Shown here: positions 7,351 through 14,484 of the stretch, piece by piece
How the letters are laid out: each line of letters begins with the position of its first letter
How positions within the stretch are numbered: the stretch's first letter is position 1
Program-made: the position numbers and the translations under genes
Source of the DNA: Pseudomonadota bacterium
Lineage (GTDB): Bacteria > Desulfobacterota > Desulfovibrionia > Desulfovibrionales > Desulfovibrionaceae
Assembly: GCA_023438245.1 (NCBI GenBank)
Contig: JAEXRD010000131.1
Coordinates: forward strand, 1-14,484
Length of the DNA: 14,484 nt
Direction: 5' to 3'
Notes under the pieces: generated by a model
Databases searched by the model: none
What the model saw: only the letters and a program-made list of their open reading frames with translations
Told to the model about the DNA's origin: nothing

Positions 7351-8064
7351 CTAGAAGGGCCACACGTTGTCCAGCATGCGCGACAGCCAGCCGCCGCGCT
7401 GCTTGTCCGAGAGCATGCCCTGCCCGTAGACCTCGATGCGGGCATCGGCCAGGGCGGTGGAGGGCACGGAGTTCTTGGAGTCGATGTCGCTCTGGCGCAC
7501 CAGGCCGCGCACCACCAGGATCTGGGTCTCGGCGTTGACGCGGATCTGGCGCGCGCCCTCCACCTGCATGACCCTGCCGGGCAGGATCTGCACCACGCGG
7601 GTGGCCACGGTGGCGGTGACGGTGGACTCCTGCTTGGTCTCGCCGGTGCTCTTGAAGGCGCTGGAGCTGGTGGTGGACACAGAAGGGCTGGCGATTCCGG
7701 CGACGCCGGGCACGGTCTTGCCCAGCGCGCCCCACAGGCCGGTGCGCGGCATGGCGGTGATGCCGTACTCGTTGGTGTTGTCCTTCTGGGCGGTGGTGTC
7801 GGCCTTGTGCTTGCCGTTGCTGGTTTCCGTCACCTTGACCATGACGATGTCGCCCACCTTGTTGGCCCGGTTGTCGTCGAACAGGAAGTCGGACTGGCCG
7901 GACTCGTAGAGCGAGGCGGGATTGTTCACCGGCTCGGCCTCCACGGGGATGGGCTGGGTCAGGATGGGCATGCTCATGGGACGCTGCTCGGCTGCGCACC
8001 CCGCCATTCCCGTCAGGGCCAGCAGGCCCAGGGTCAGGATGGCGGCCTTGGCGTTGGTCTTCAT
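7351..8064 (-). CDS. flgH: Flagellar L-ring lipoprotein FlgH
   Basis: An outer-membrane lipoprotein of 237 residues that forms the L ring, the bushing through which the rod leaves the cell. The signal peptide ends in a lipobox, LTGMAGC, placing the lipidated cysteine at residue 23. Family blocks are present: FLFDDNRANKVGDIVMVKV (61-79), the PGRVMQVEGARQIRVNAETQ region, the NSVPSTALADARIEVYGQG block and a C-terminal GGWLSRMLDNVWPF. The length equals that of E. coli FlgH. A GGGAG ribosome site lies seven bases before the ATG. It sits 36 bp after flgA and 28 bp before flgI. Confidence 0.97.
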   Translation of the reverse strand: MKTNAKAAILTLGLLALTGMAGCAAEQRPMSMPILTQPIPVEAEPVNNPASLYESGQSDFLFDDNRANKVGDIVMVKVTETSNGKHKADTTAQKDNTNEYGITAMPRTGLWGALGKTVPGVAGIASPSVSTTSSSAFKSTGETKQESTVTATVATRVVQILPGRVMQVEGARQIRVNAETQILVVRGLVRQSDIDSKNSVPSTALADARIEVYGQGMLSDKQRGGWLSRMLDNVWPF

Positions 8065-8100
8065 GGTGTCGCTCCCTTGATTCCTTGCGTTGCAGCGGCC

Positions 8101-9177
8101 CTAGCGGACCACCACGGTGCTCTCGTCCAGCACGGTGGCCAGGACTTTCCTGTTGCTTTGCAAATTGCGGACCTGAACACGCTGGCCCACGCCGCCGTCG
8201 GCCAGGGCCTCGGCCTTCACGCTCAGCCGGATGTTCGGACCTTCAAAAAGAAGATTTATTTTCGCGCCCTTGGCGATGACCGGCACGGGCTCAAGGGCAT
8301 CGGTGCCGATGACCTGCTCTGTGCCCAGGCTCCTGGTCATGCGCCAGGGGCCGCCGGTGCCGTCCCAGGCCGTGGGGTAGTAGGCCAGGTTCTTGCGCTT
8401 GAAGACCACGCGGTCCGGGCTCACCACGTCCAGGCGGTTGAGCGGCCTGGCCGAGCAGGCCACGGCGCGCCAGACGTTCAGGAAGGCCGAGGCCGCGAAC
8501 CGGCGCGAGATCTTGCCGTCCGCGCCCTTCACCTCGATGATGAGGTTGACGCGGCCGGGCTTGGCCGGGCCGTTCATGGCCAGGTTGAGCGTGTCGCGCT
8601 GGCCCTGGTAGAATACGTACTCCGGGATGTGCAGGTCGGTGATGTCCAGCTCGCCGTTCAGCTCGCGGCTGCGCTCCGTCAAAAAAGCGACGACCATGCG
8701 CCGCAGGCTTTCCTCGTCCTGCACCCCGCCCCCGCGCTGCACGATGATCTGCTGCGGCAGCACGCAGGCCTCGGCCTCGCCGGGCAGGTAGTGGCGCAGC
8801 ATGGCGGCCAGGCGCTCGCGGGTCAGCGCGGTCTGGTGCCCGGCCTTCTCCGGCGCGGGCCAGAGCGGGCGCGCGGCCAGCTCCTTCCAGGCGGCGGCGG
8901 AGAGCTCCCCGCGCGGCTCGGCGATGTCGCCCAGGAGCACGGCGGGCCCGGCCGCAACGGCGGCGTTCTTGACCTGCAGCCACCAGCCCTCGGCGCGGGC
9001 CACCTGCGCGGGCAGCCTGCCCTGCGCCTGTTGCGCGGCGGCGGCCCCGGGCAGGAACAGCAGCCCGGCGAGGAGCGCCACGGCCACGGCCAGGGCGGCG
9101 AACGCGGCCCGAGCCGCGCCCTTCCTGGCCATGCGGTCCATGCGCCCGCGTCGTCCGGTCAGCTTTCCGCGCCTCAT
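8101..9177 (-). CDS. flgA: Flagellar P-ring assembly chaperone FlgA
   Basis: A periplasmic chaperone that binds FlgI and promotes P-ring formation. The 358-residue precursor is clearly longer than the roughly 219 residues of enteric FlgA. It has a long basic start (1-24), a hydrophobic segment (25-46) and a likely signal cleavage near AAAA (45-48). A domain of about 100 residues (65-170) precedes the core and has no clear enteric counterpart. The SAF-type core runs from about 235 to 300 and the C-terminal beta domain from about 300 to 358, including the segment with ALADGGVGQRVQVRNLQS. The ATG at 9177 is chosen because AGGAGG, fused with the flgG TAG stop, lies seven bases upstream. ATGs at codons 13 and 16 lack such a site. 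Confidence 0.93.
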   Translation of the reverse strand: MRRGKLTGRRGRMDRMARKGAARAAFAALAVAVALLAGLLFLPGAAAAQQAQGRLPAQVARAEGWWLQVKNAAVAAGPAVLLGDIAEPRGELSAAAWKELAARPLWPAPEKAGHQTALTRERLAAMLRHYLPGEAEACVLPQQIIVQRGGGVQDEESLRRMVVAFLTERSRELNGELDITDLHIPEYVFYQGQRDTLNLAMNGPAKPGRVNLIIEVKGADGKISRRFAASAFLNVWRAVACSARPLNRLDVVSPDRVVFKRKNLAYYPTAWDGTGGPWRMTRSLGTEQVIGTDALEPVPVIAKGAKINLLFEGPNIRLSVKAEALADGGVGQRVQVRNLQSNRKVLATVLDESTVVVR

Positions 9178-9184
9178 GCCACGT

Positions 9185-9191
9185 CCTCCTA
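9185..9191 (-). promoter_or_regulatory. flgA ribosome site fused to the flgG stop codon
   Basis: TAGGAGG on the minus strand contains both the flgG stop codon TAG and the AGGAGG Shine-Dalgarno of flgA. A ribosome terminating on flgG thus sits on the flgA initiation site, which suggests coupling. It also fixes the flgA start at 9177. Confidence 0.8.
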
Positions 9192-9971
9192 GCGCTTCAC
9201 GTTGATGGCGGTCTGGAGGATGGCGTCGGAGGTGGTCATGGCCTTGGAGTTCACCTCGTAGGCCCTCTGGCCGATGATCAGGCCCACCATTTCGTCCACC
9301 ATCTCCACGTTGGAGGTCTCCAGGAAGCCCTGGGCCAGCGTGCCGAAGTTGGTGTCGCCGGGGGTTCCCTGGGTGGCAGCGCCGCTGCCGTCGGTCTCGG
9401 AGAAGAGATTGCGGCCCAGAGCCTTCAGGCCCGCGGGGTTGGCGAAGTTGAAGATGGTGATGTCCGTTCCGGCCAGCTCGTTTCCGGCCTTGTCCAGCGC
9501 GGCCAGGTGGCCCTTCTCGGTCACCACCACGCTCACCGTCTCGGCGGGCACGGTGAACTCCGGCTGGAGCGGGTAGCCGTTGGCGTTGACGATGCGCCCG
9601 TTGTTGTCGAGCTTGAAGTTGCCCGCGCGGGTGTACACGTCGTCGCCGTTCTGGTTCAGGCGGAAGAAGCCCTGGCCTTCGATGGCGATGTCCAGGGAGT
9701 TGCCGGTGTTCTGGAAGCTGCCCTGGGAGAAGAACTTGTGCACGGAAACCGGGCGCACGCCCATGCCCACCTGGAAGCCCGTGGGCAGGCGGTTGCCGCC
9801 CTCGTTGAGCGTTCCGGCGATGGAGAGCGACTGGTACATGAGGTCCTCGAACTCGGCGCGGCTTTTCTTGAAGCCCGTGGTGTTCACGTTGGCCAGGTTG
9901 TTGGAGATCACGTCGATGTTGGTCTGCTGGGCGACCATGCCGGTGGCGGCGGTCCAAAGCGAGCGGATCAT
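9189..9971 (-). CDS. flgG: Flagellar distal rod protein FlgG
   Basis: A protein of 260 residues, the same length as E. coli FlgG, that polymerises into the distal rod crossing the periplasm. The N-terminal rod signature is NNLANVNTTGFKK (24-36). Residues about 46-64 (MYQSLSIAGTLNEGGNRLP region) correspond to the FlgG-specific stretch that keeps the rod straight and distinguishes FlgG from hook protein. SQGSFQNTGNSLDIAIEGQG (82-101) is the conserved core. The C-terminal D0 helix has SNVEMVDEMVGLIIGQRAYE (220-239). AGGAGGAA precedes the ATG. It follows flgF by 42 bp. Confidence 0.98.
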   Translation of the reverse strand: MIRSLWTAATGMVAQQTNIDVISNNLANVNTTGFKKSRAEFEDLMYQSLSIAGTLNEGGNRLPTGFQVGMGVRPVSVHKFFSQGSFQNTGNSLDIAIEGQGFFRLNQNGDDVYTRAGNFKLDNNGRIVNANGYPLQPEFTVPAETVSVVVTEKGHLAALDKAGNELAGTDITIFNFANPAGLKALGRNLFSETDGSGAATQGTPGDTNFGTLAQGFLETSNVEMVDEMVGLIIGQRAYEVNSKAMTTSDAILQTAINVKR

Positions 9972-10013
9972 GGCTCGTTTCCTCCTGAGTTACTGCTTGC
10001 GGCTGGGTTGCGG

Positions 10014-10793
10014 CTAGCCGGCCTGTCCGACCTTGTTGATGGCCAGGGACTCCATGCTGTCCGTCGTGGTCATGATTTTCTGATAGATTTCAAAGGCGCG
10101 CTGGGCTTCCATCATGTTCACCAGCTCGCCCACGATCTCGACGTTGGCCTTTTCCAGGTAGCCCTGCTGCACGGAGAGGCCCTCGGTGGGCACCTCCGTG
10201 GCGCGGCTGCCCTTCCTGATCTGGAACAGATTCTTGCCGGTCTTCTCCAGGGCCTTGGGGTCGGAGACGTTCACCAGGTCGAAGGCGCCCACCTGGTTGC
10301 CGTCGGCGAAGATGGCCCCGTTGGCGTCGATGGTGACCCGGTTGGCGGGCGGAATGGTGATGGGGCTGTCGCCGCCGAGCACCTCGAAGCCCTGCTCGGT
10401 GAGCAGGCGTCCGTCGCTGGCCATGGTGAAGCTTCCCGAGCGCGTCATGAAGTTGCCCTCGGGGGTGCGCACCTTGAAGAACCCGTCGCCCACCAGCGCC
10501 ACGTCCAGCGGGTTGCCCGTGGACTGGAGGCTGCCCTGGCTCAGGTCGTTGTACTGGCCGGAGAGCCTGGGCCGGGCCTGCACGTAGGGGTTGGGCCAGA
10601 GGTGCTGGTCCTGCAGGTGCTGACGGGTATCCGTCACGTAGTCGTGGGCGAACCGCTGGAAGGTGTCATGGAAGGCGTGCTGGTCCTTCTTGTAGCCCGT
10701 GGTGTTCACGTTCGCCAAATTGTTGGCGATTGCGTCCAACCTGTGCTCGTTTGACATGGCGCCGAACAGCGCGCTGTACATGCTCTCGCGCAT
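10014..10793 (-). CDS. flgF: Flagellar proximal rod protein FlgF
   Basis: The first gene of the flagellar operon, 259 residues. It belongs to the FlgF/FlgG rod family: NNLANVNTTGYKK (24-36), SQGSLQSTGNPLDVALVGDG (85-104) and the C-terminal D0 helix ANVEIVGELVNMMEAQRAFE (216-235). It lacks the FlgG-specific stretch of its neighbour. Together with its place ahead of flgG, this favours FlgF, a proximal rod component. The chosen ATG has AGGAGG five bases upstream; in-frame upstream ATGs would extend the protein through the promoter and are rejected. flgB, flgC and fliE, which form the rest of the rod, are not in the window and must lie elsewhere. Confidence 0.93.
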   Translation of the reverse strand: MRESMYSALFGAMSNEHRLDAIANNLANVNTTGYKKDQHAFHDTFQRFAHDYVTDTRQHLQDQHLWPNPYVQARPRLSGQYNDLSQGSLQSTGNPLDVALVGDGFFKVRTPEGNFMTRSGSFTMASDGRLLTEQGFEVLGGDSPITIPPANRVTIDANGAIFADGNQVGAFDLVNVSDPKALEKTGKNLFQIRKGSRATEVPTEGLSVQQGYLEKANVEIVGELVNMMEAQRAFEIYQKIMTTTDSMESLAINKVGQAG

Positions 10794-10820
10794 GGAATCC
10801 TCCTGTGCTGCGCCGAACCA

Positions 10821-10836
10821 TGCAACAAGCGGGCCA
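10821..10836 (-). promoter_or_regulatory. Sigma-54 (RpoN) promoter of the flagellar operon
   Basis: TGGCCCGCTTGTTGCA on the minus strand matches the sigma-54 consensus TGGCACG-N4-TTGCA at all defined bases but one (C for A). The invariant GG and GC are separated by exactly ten bases. Transcription would start near 10810, about 17 bases before the flgF ATG, leaving room for the AGGAGG ribosome site. Sigma-54 control of rod and hook genes is well established in many flagellated proteobacteria. The activator gene is not in the window. Confidence 0.82.
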
Positions 10837-10921
10837 CCCATCGAACCGGGTTGCCCCGGCGGCGCGGGTCTGCTACGTATGGCCCTGAGCCCGGCACGCG
10901 AGAAATTCGCCCGTTTTTTCG

Positions 10922-10950
10922 TTGACAAGCCACATGGGCGCGACTACATA
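10922..10950 (+). promoter_or_regulatory. Sigma-70 type promoter of tRNA-Gly
   Basis: A perfect -35 box TTGACA (10922-10927) is followed after 17 bp by TACATA (10945-10950), a weaker -10 box. A T6 tract (10914-10919) just upstream of the -35 box could act as an UP element. The predicted start near 10957 is a few bases before the tRNA. The -35 box and spacing are convincing; the -10 box is only a partial match. Confidence 0.65.
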
Positions 10951-10960
10951 CGGCGTGCGG

Positions 10961-11035
10961 GCGGGTGTAGCTCAATGGTAGAGTACGAGCTTCCCAAGCT
11001 CGGTGTTGCGGGTTCGATCCCCGTCACCCGCTCCA
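10961..11035 (+). tRNA. tRNA-Gly (anticodon CCC)
   Basis: A complete 75-nt cloverleaf that includes an encoded 3' CCA. The acceptor stem is GCGGGTG/CACCCGC and the D stem GCTC/GAGT. The anticodon stem CGAGC/GCTCG holds the loop TTCCCAA with anticodon CCC (10993-10995), which reads GGG glycine codons. The T stem is GCGGG/CCCGT with loop TTCGATC. The discriminator base is T. It is preceded by a promoter and followed by a terminator, so it can be an independent unit. It sits between the divergent flagellar and rimP operons. Confidence 0.97.
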
Positions 11036-11084
11036 AGGCCTCAAGGATACGACCGCCTGAACCTCGCCGGTTCCTCGAGAGATG

Positions 11085-11109
11085 GTGGGCCTTTTGGTCC
11101 ACTTTTTTT
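11085..11109 (+). terminator. Rho-independent terminator after tRNA-Gly
   Basis: A stem GTGGGCC/GGTCCAC (seven pairs, one of them G-U) with a TTTT loop at 11085-11102 is followed by seven T (11103-11109) and then ATTTG. It lies 49 bp after the tRNA and 42 bp before rimP. I see no separate convincing promoter for rimP downstream, so rimP may depend on partial read-through. Confidence 0.82.
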
Positions 11110-11151
11110 ATTTGTATTGCCCGGAACCAAACAGGACGCGCACCGCATAGA

Positions 11152-11718
11152 ATGACGAAGACTCCTCTCGCCCAACGACTCACAGACATCATCGCCCCGG
11201 CGGTGGCGACGCTCGGTCTCGCCCTTTGGGGCGTGGAGATCGCCTCGGCCGGTTCCCGCATGCTCCTTCGCGTCTACATCGACGCGCCGGAAGGCCTGCC
11301 GGAGCTTGAACCCGGCGAGCCCAACGAGACCGAAGAAATCAGCGAGACCGGCGAAACGGCCACGGGCGTCACCGTGGATCACTGCGCCAGGGTCAGCCGC
11401 CACCTGGGGGCCCTGTTCGACGCCGAGGACATCATCCCCGGCGCCTACGTGCTGGAGGTCTCCTCGCCCGGGCTGGAGCGCCGCTTCTTCTCCCCGCAGC
11501 AGCTTGCCGCCTACCTTGGCCGCGAGGTTGAGGTGCGCCTGAACCTGCCCCAGGACGGGCGCAGGAAGCTTCGGGGCAGGCTCTCCCGCGTGGAGGGGGA
11601 CACCCTCACCGTCGCCGAGGACAAGGGCGAGGTGAGCGTGCGCTGGGAGCTGGTCAAGCAGGCCCATCTTGTCCATGAATTTCCCGTGAGCCAGAAGCCG
11701 GGCCAGCCCCAGGGCTGA
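11152..11718 (+). CDS. rimP: Ribosome maturation factor RimP
   Basis: A cytoplasmic protein for 30S subunit maturation, 188 residues against roughly 150 in E. coli. The N-terminal domain begins TKTPLAQRLTDIIAPAVATL and has the LALWGVEI strand (23-30). The hallmark segment DIIPGAYVLEVSSPGLERRF lies at 93-112, and the C-terminal SH3-like domain runs from about 113 to 177. An acidic insert of about 27 residues (47-73, rich in Glu, Pro, Gly and Thr) interrupts the N-terminal domain before VDHCARVSRHL. The ATG at 11152 matches the family start; the only nearby ribosome-like site is AGGA about 15 bases upstream, so initiation may be weak. It is the first gene of the rimP-nusA-rnpM-infB operon. Confidence 0.95.
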   Translation: MTKTPLAQRLTDIIAPAVATLGLALWGVEIASAGSRMLLRVYIDAPEGLPELEPGEPNETEEISETGETATGVTVDHCARVSRHLGALFDAEDIIPGAYVLEVSSPGLERRFFSPQQLAAYLGREVEVRLNLPQDGRRKLRGRLSRVEGDTLTVAEDKGEVSVRWELVKQAHLVHEFPVSQKPGQPQG

Positions 11719-11752
11719 GGCCGGAGACGGACCACGGACAGCTGTTTATGTC

Positions 11753-11785
11753 GGGCCGGTGGCCGGGAGAGGCTCCCGGCGGCCC
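11753..11785 (+). promoter_or_regulatory. Bipartite hairpin in the rimP-nusA gap
   Basis: An inner perfect 8-bp stem GCCGGGAG/CTCCCGGC (11762-11780, loop AGG) sits on an outer 5-bp stem GGGCC/GGCCC (11753-11785), with a four-base bulge on the 5' side. No T-tract follows, so this is not a standard terminator. It is the main structure in a 158-bp gap that holds no gene. Possible roles are RNA processing or attenuation ahead of nusA; both are inference. Confidence 0.5.
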
Positions 11786-11876
11786 AGCAATCATTTGAGG
11801 ACGCCAGAATCTGACGCGGCGGGCCGCCAGGCCCCACACAAAACGCCGCCATACCGGCCACACCGGAGGGAGCGCC

Positions 11877-13151
<1,275 letters not shown>

Positions 13152-13154
13152 GTA

Positions 13155-13421
13155 ATGGAGGGCGTCATTCCCACAGTCCAGGCCCAGGGGCCGGTGCGCA
13201 CGTGCTGCGTGTGCAGGCGGCGGCTGGCCAAGGAGGAACTGGACCGTTACGTCCAGGGGAATGGCGCCGGGGAAGGCGAACAAGGCCTGCGGGCCGACAC
13301 GGCGAAAAGGCTCCCGGGTCGGGGAATCTACGTCTGCCGCGATCCGCAGTGCCAGGACAGGTTTTCACGGCGCAAGGCCGCACGCAAGAAGCCCAAACAG
13401 GGGGATGGTGAATGTCGATGA
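13155..13421 (+). CDS. rnpM: RnpM/YlxR family RNA-binding protein
   Basis: A small basic protein of 88 residues. It matches the YlxR family: RTCCVCRR (15-22), then LPGRGIYVC (53-61) and a second cysteine at C66. In Bacillus subtilis the family member RnpM binds RNase P RNA and modulates its activity; in proteobacteria the role is less settled. The C-terminus is Lys/Arg-rich. The ATG is three bases after the nusA stop, with only a weak ribosome site inside the nusA end, so translation is probably coupled to nusA. Its own stop overlaps the infB start region. The position between nusA and infB is the family's usual one. Confidence 0.92.
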   Translation: MEGVIPTVQAQGPVRTCCVCRRRLAKEELDRYVQGNGAGEGEQGLRADTAKRLPGRGIYVCRDPQCQDRFSRRKAARKKPKQGDGECR

Positions 13422-14484
13422 AGCTTAAGGTGAAGGACCTGGCGACCGAGCTCGGCATCGGTCACAAGGAGATCCTGCAGCATCTGCGGGATATGGATAT
13501 CCAGGTCAAAAGCCTCATGAGCACCCTGGAGGACGACGAGGCGGACCAGCTCCGCCGCTCCCTGCGCGGCGCTCCCGCGCCCCAGACCGAGGTCGTGCGA
13601 CGCGAGGTGCAGCCCGGCGTCATCGTGCGCAGCCGCAAGAACAAGCCCGGCGAGGCCGAACCCGCTCCCCGGGAAGCGGCCAAGCCCGCTCCCGTGGCCG
13701 AGGCTCCCGCCGAGCCCGTTGCGGAGAGCGCGCCCGAGGCCAAGGCCGAGGAGGCCCCCGCTCCGGTGAAGCCCCGCGCCAAGGCCGAGGCCAAGCCCGA
13801 GCCCGCCGCTCCCGCCACGGCCCGGATCGTGGCCCCCGAGGAGCTGGCCAAGCCCGAGCCCGCCGAGCCAGTGAAGGCCGCCGAACCCGCCCCCGTTGCC
13901 GAGGCCCCCGCCGAGCCCGTGAAGCCCGCCAAGGCCCCCAAGGCCGCGGCGCACGCAACGGCCCGCATCGTTTCTCCCGAGGAACTGGCCAAGCCCGAGC
14001 CCGCCGAGGCCGCCAAGCCCGAGCCCGCCGTGGAGTCCGCGACTCCCAAGGTCGAGGAGACCGCCAAGGTCGTCACCCGCGTGGTGACCAAGGTGGTGGA
14101 GCCCGCGCCCAAGGCGGAGGCGACCGAGCCCGTGGCCAAGGTCGTGGCTCCCGCCGCGCAGGCCGGGCAGGAGCCCGAGGCCAAGGCCGAGGCCGCTCCC
14201 GCCCCGCAGGCCGAGCAGTCCGACAAGCCCGCCGCTCCGGCAGCCCCGGCTCCCCAGTCCGGCGACCAGCAGCGCGAGGCCGCCCCCGGCGGCGACCAGC
14301 AGCGCAGGCCCAAGCGCGAGGTGGTGGTTCCCGCCGCCCCGCAGGTGCGCATCATTTCCCGTCCCGATCCCAACCAGGTCGCGGCCCAGGCCGCGCGCAG
14401 GCCGGAGTTCTCCGCCCAGAGCACGGGCGGCGGCGCCCGGCCCTACACGCCGCACCCCGGCGCGCCCCGGCCCCAGTCCGACGG
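13412..14484 (+). CDS. infB: Translation initiation factor IF-2, N-terminal part (runs off the window)
   Basis: Only the first 357 codons are inside the window; the frame is open to the end. Residues about 3-50 (KLKVKDLATELGIGHKEILQ at 4-23) form the IF2_N domain. The rest visible is a long, disordered, Ala/Pro/Glu/Lys-rich linker, as usual ahead of the GTPase domain, which lies beyond the window. The linker contains two near-identical 18-residue repeats. The ATG at 13412 is favoured because AGGGGG (13399-13404) lies seven bases upstream. A second in-frame ATG at 13418 overlaps the rnpM stop as ATGA. IF-2 brings initiator tRNA to the 30S subunit. Confidence 0.95.
   Translation, partial: MSMKLKVKDLATELGIGHKEILQHLRDMDIQVKSLMSTLEDDEADQLRRSLRGAPAPQTEVVRREVQPGVIVRSRKNKPGEAEPAPREAAKPAPVAEAPAEPVAESAPEAKAEEAPAPVKPRAKAEAKPEPAAPATARIVAPEELAKPEPAEPVKAAEPAPVAEAPAEPVKPAKAPKAAAHATARIVSPEELAKPEPAEAAKPEPAVESATPKVEETAKVVTRVVTKVVEPAPKAEATEPVAKVVAPAAQAGQEPEAKAEAAPAPQAEQSDKPAAPAAPAPQSGDQQREAAPGGDQQRRPKREVVVPAAPQVRIISRPDPNQVAAQAARRPEFSAQSTGGGARPYTPHPGAPRPQSD
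13814..14008 (+). repeat. Two 54-bp direct repeats in the infB linker
   Basis: Bases 13814-13867 and 13955-14008, offset by 141 bp, encode ATARIVAPEELAKPEPAE and ATARIVSPEELAKPEPAE, which differ by a single residue. They are in frame. Synonymous differences between the copies suggest an older duplication that is kept at the protein level, rather than a recent assembly artefact. Confidence 0.85.

Noticed and set aside
7165..9192. Long plus-strand frame opposite flgI, flgH and flgA
   Set aside because: Another GC-driven antisense shadow; the minus-strand genes are complete and conserved.
10961..11035. tRNA-Gly as a phage or island attachment site
   Set aside because: No integrase, no repeated 3' tRNA fragment and no composition change nearby; both flanks are core operons.
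13328..14455. Glycine-rich minus-strand frames opposite infB
   Set aside because: The glycine and leucine richness is the complement of the Ala/Pro/Glu codons of the IF-2 linker; not a real gene.

Overview
The window comes from a GC-rich, Gram-negative (diderm), flagellated bacterium, most likely a Desulfovibrio-type member of the Desulfovibrionales. P-ring (FlgI) and L-ring (FlgH lipoprotein) genes show two membranes. The order flgF-flgG-flgA-flgH-flgI-flgJ-flgN-flgK-flgL-csrA-fliW, divergent from rimP-nusA-rnpM-infB, matches what I recall of Desulfovibrio genomes. That assignment rests on gene content and memory, not on a search.

Minus strand, about 10.8 kb down to 73: a flagellar operon read right to left. 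It starts at a near-consensus sigma-54 promoter (10821-10836). It then encodes the proximal and distal rod (FlgF, FlgG), the P-ring chaperone (FlgA), the L and P rings (FlgH, FlgI), a rod-cap protein without a muramidase domain (FlgJ), the junction-protein chaperone (FlgN), the two hook-filament junction proteins (FlgK, FlgL), and the CsrA/FliW pair that controls flagellin translation. Most genes are separated by 0-42 bp and have strong Shine-Dalgarno sites. Two larger gaps are exceptions: 123 bp before flgN and 106 bp before csrA. A rho-independent terminator (73-99) closes the operon. The outermost bases (1-60) hold only a GC-rich inverted repeat.

Plus strand, 10.92 kb to the end: a stable-RNA promoter, a tRNA-Gly with anticodon CCC and encoded CCA, and a terminator. 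Then follows the transcription/translation operon rimP, nusA, rnpM (ylxR) and the 5' part of infB, which runs off the window. A tRNA ahead of rimP-nusA-infB parallels the Escherichia coli metY-rimP-nusA-infB arrangement.

No mobile element, CRISPR array, prophage or obviously new system is present; this is core chromosome. The points most worth a second look are: six GGA triplets, one in a hairpin loop and one in the Shine-Dalgarno site, in the csrA leader (possible CsrA autoregulation); sialidase-type Asp-box motifs shared by FlgK and FlgL; the sigma-54 promoter whose upstream activator sites must lie next to or inside the tRNA promoter; and a large bipartite hairpin between rimP and nusA.
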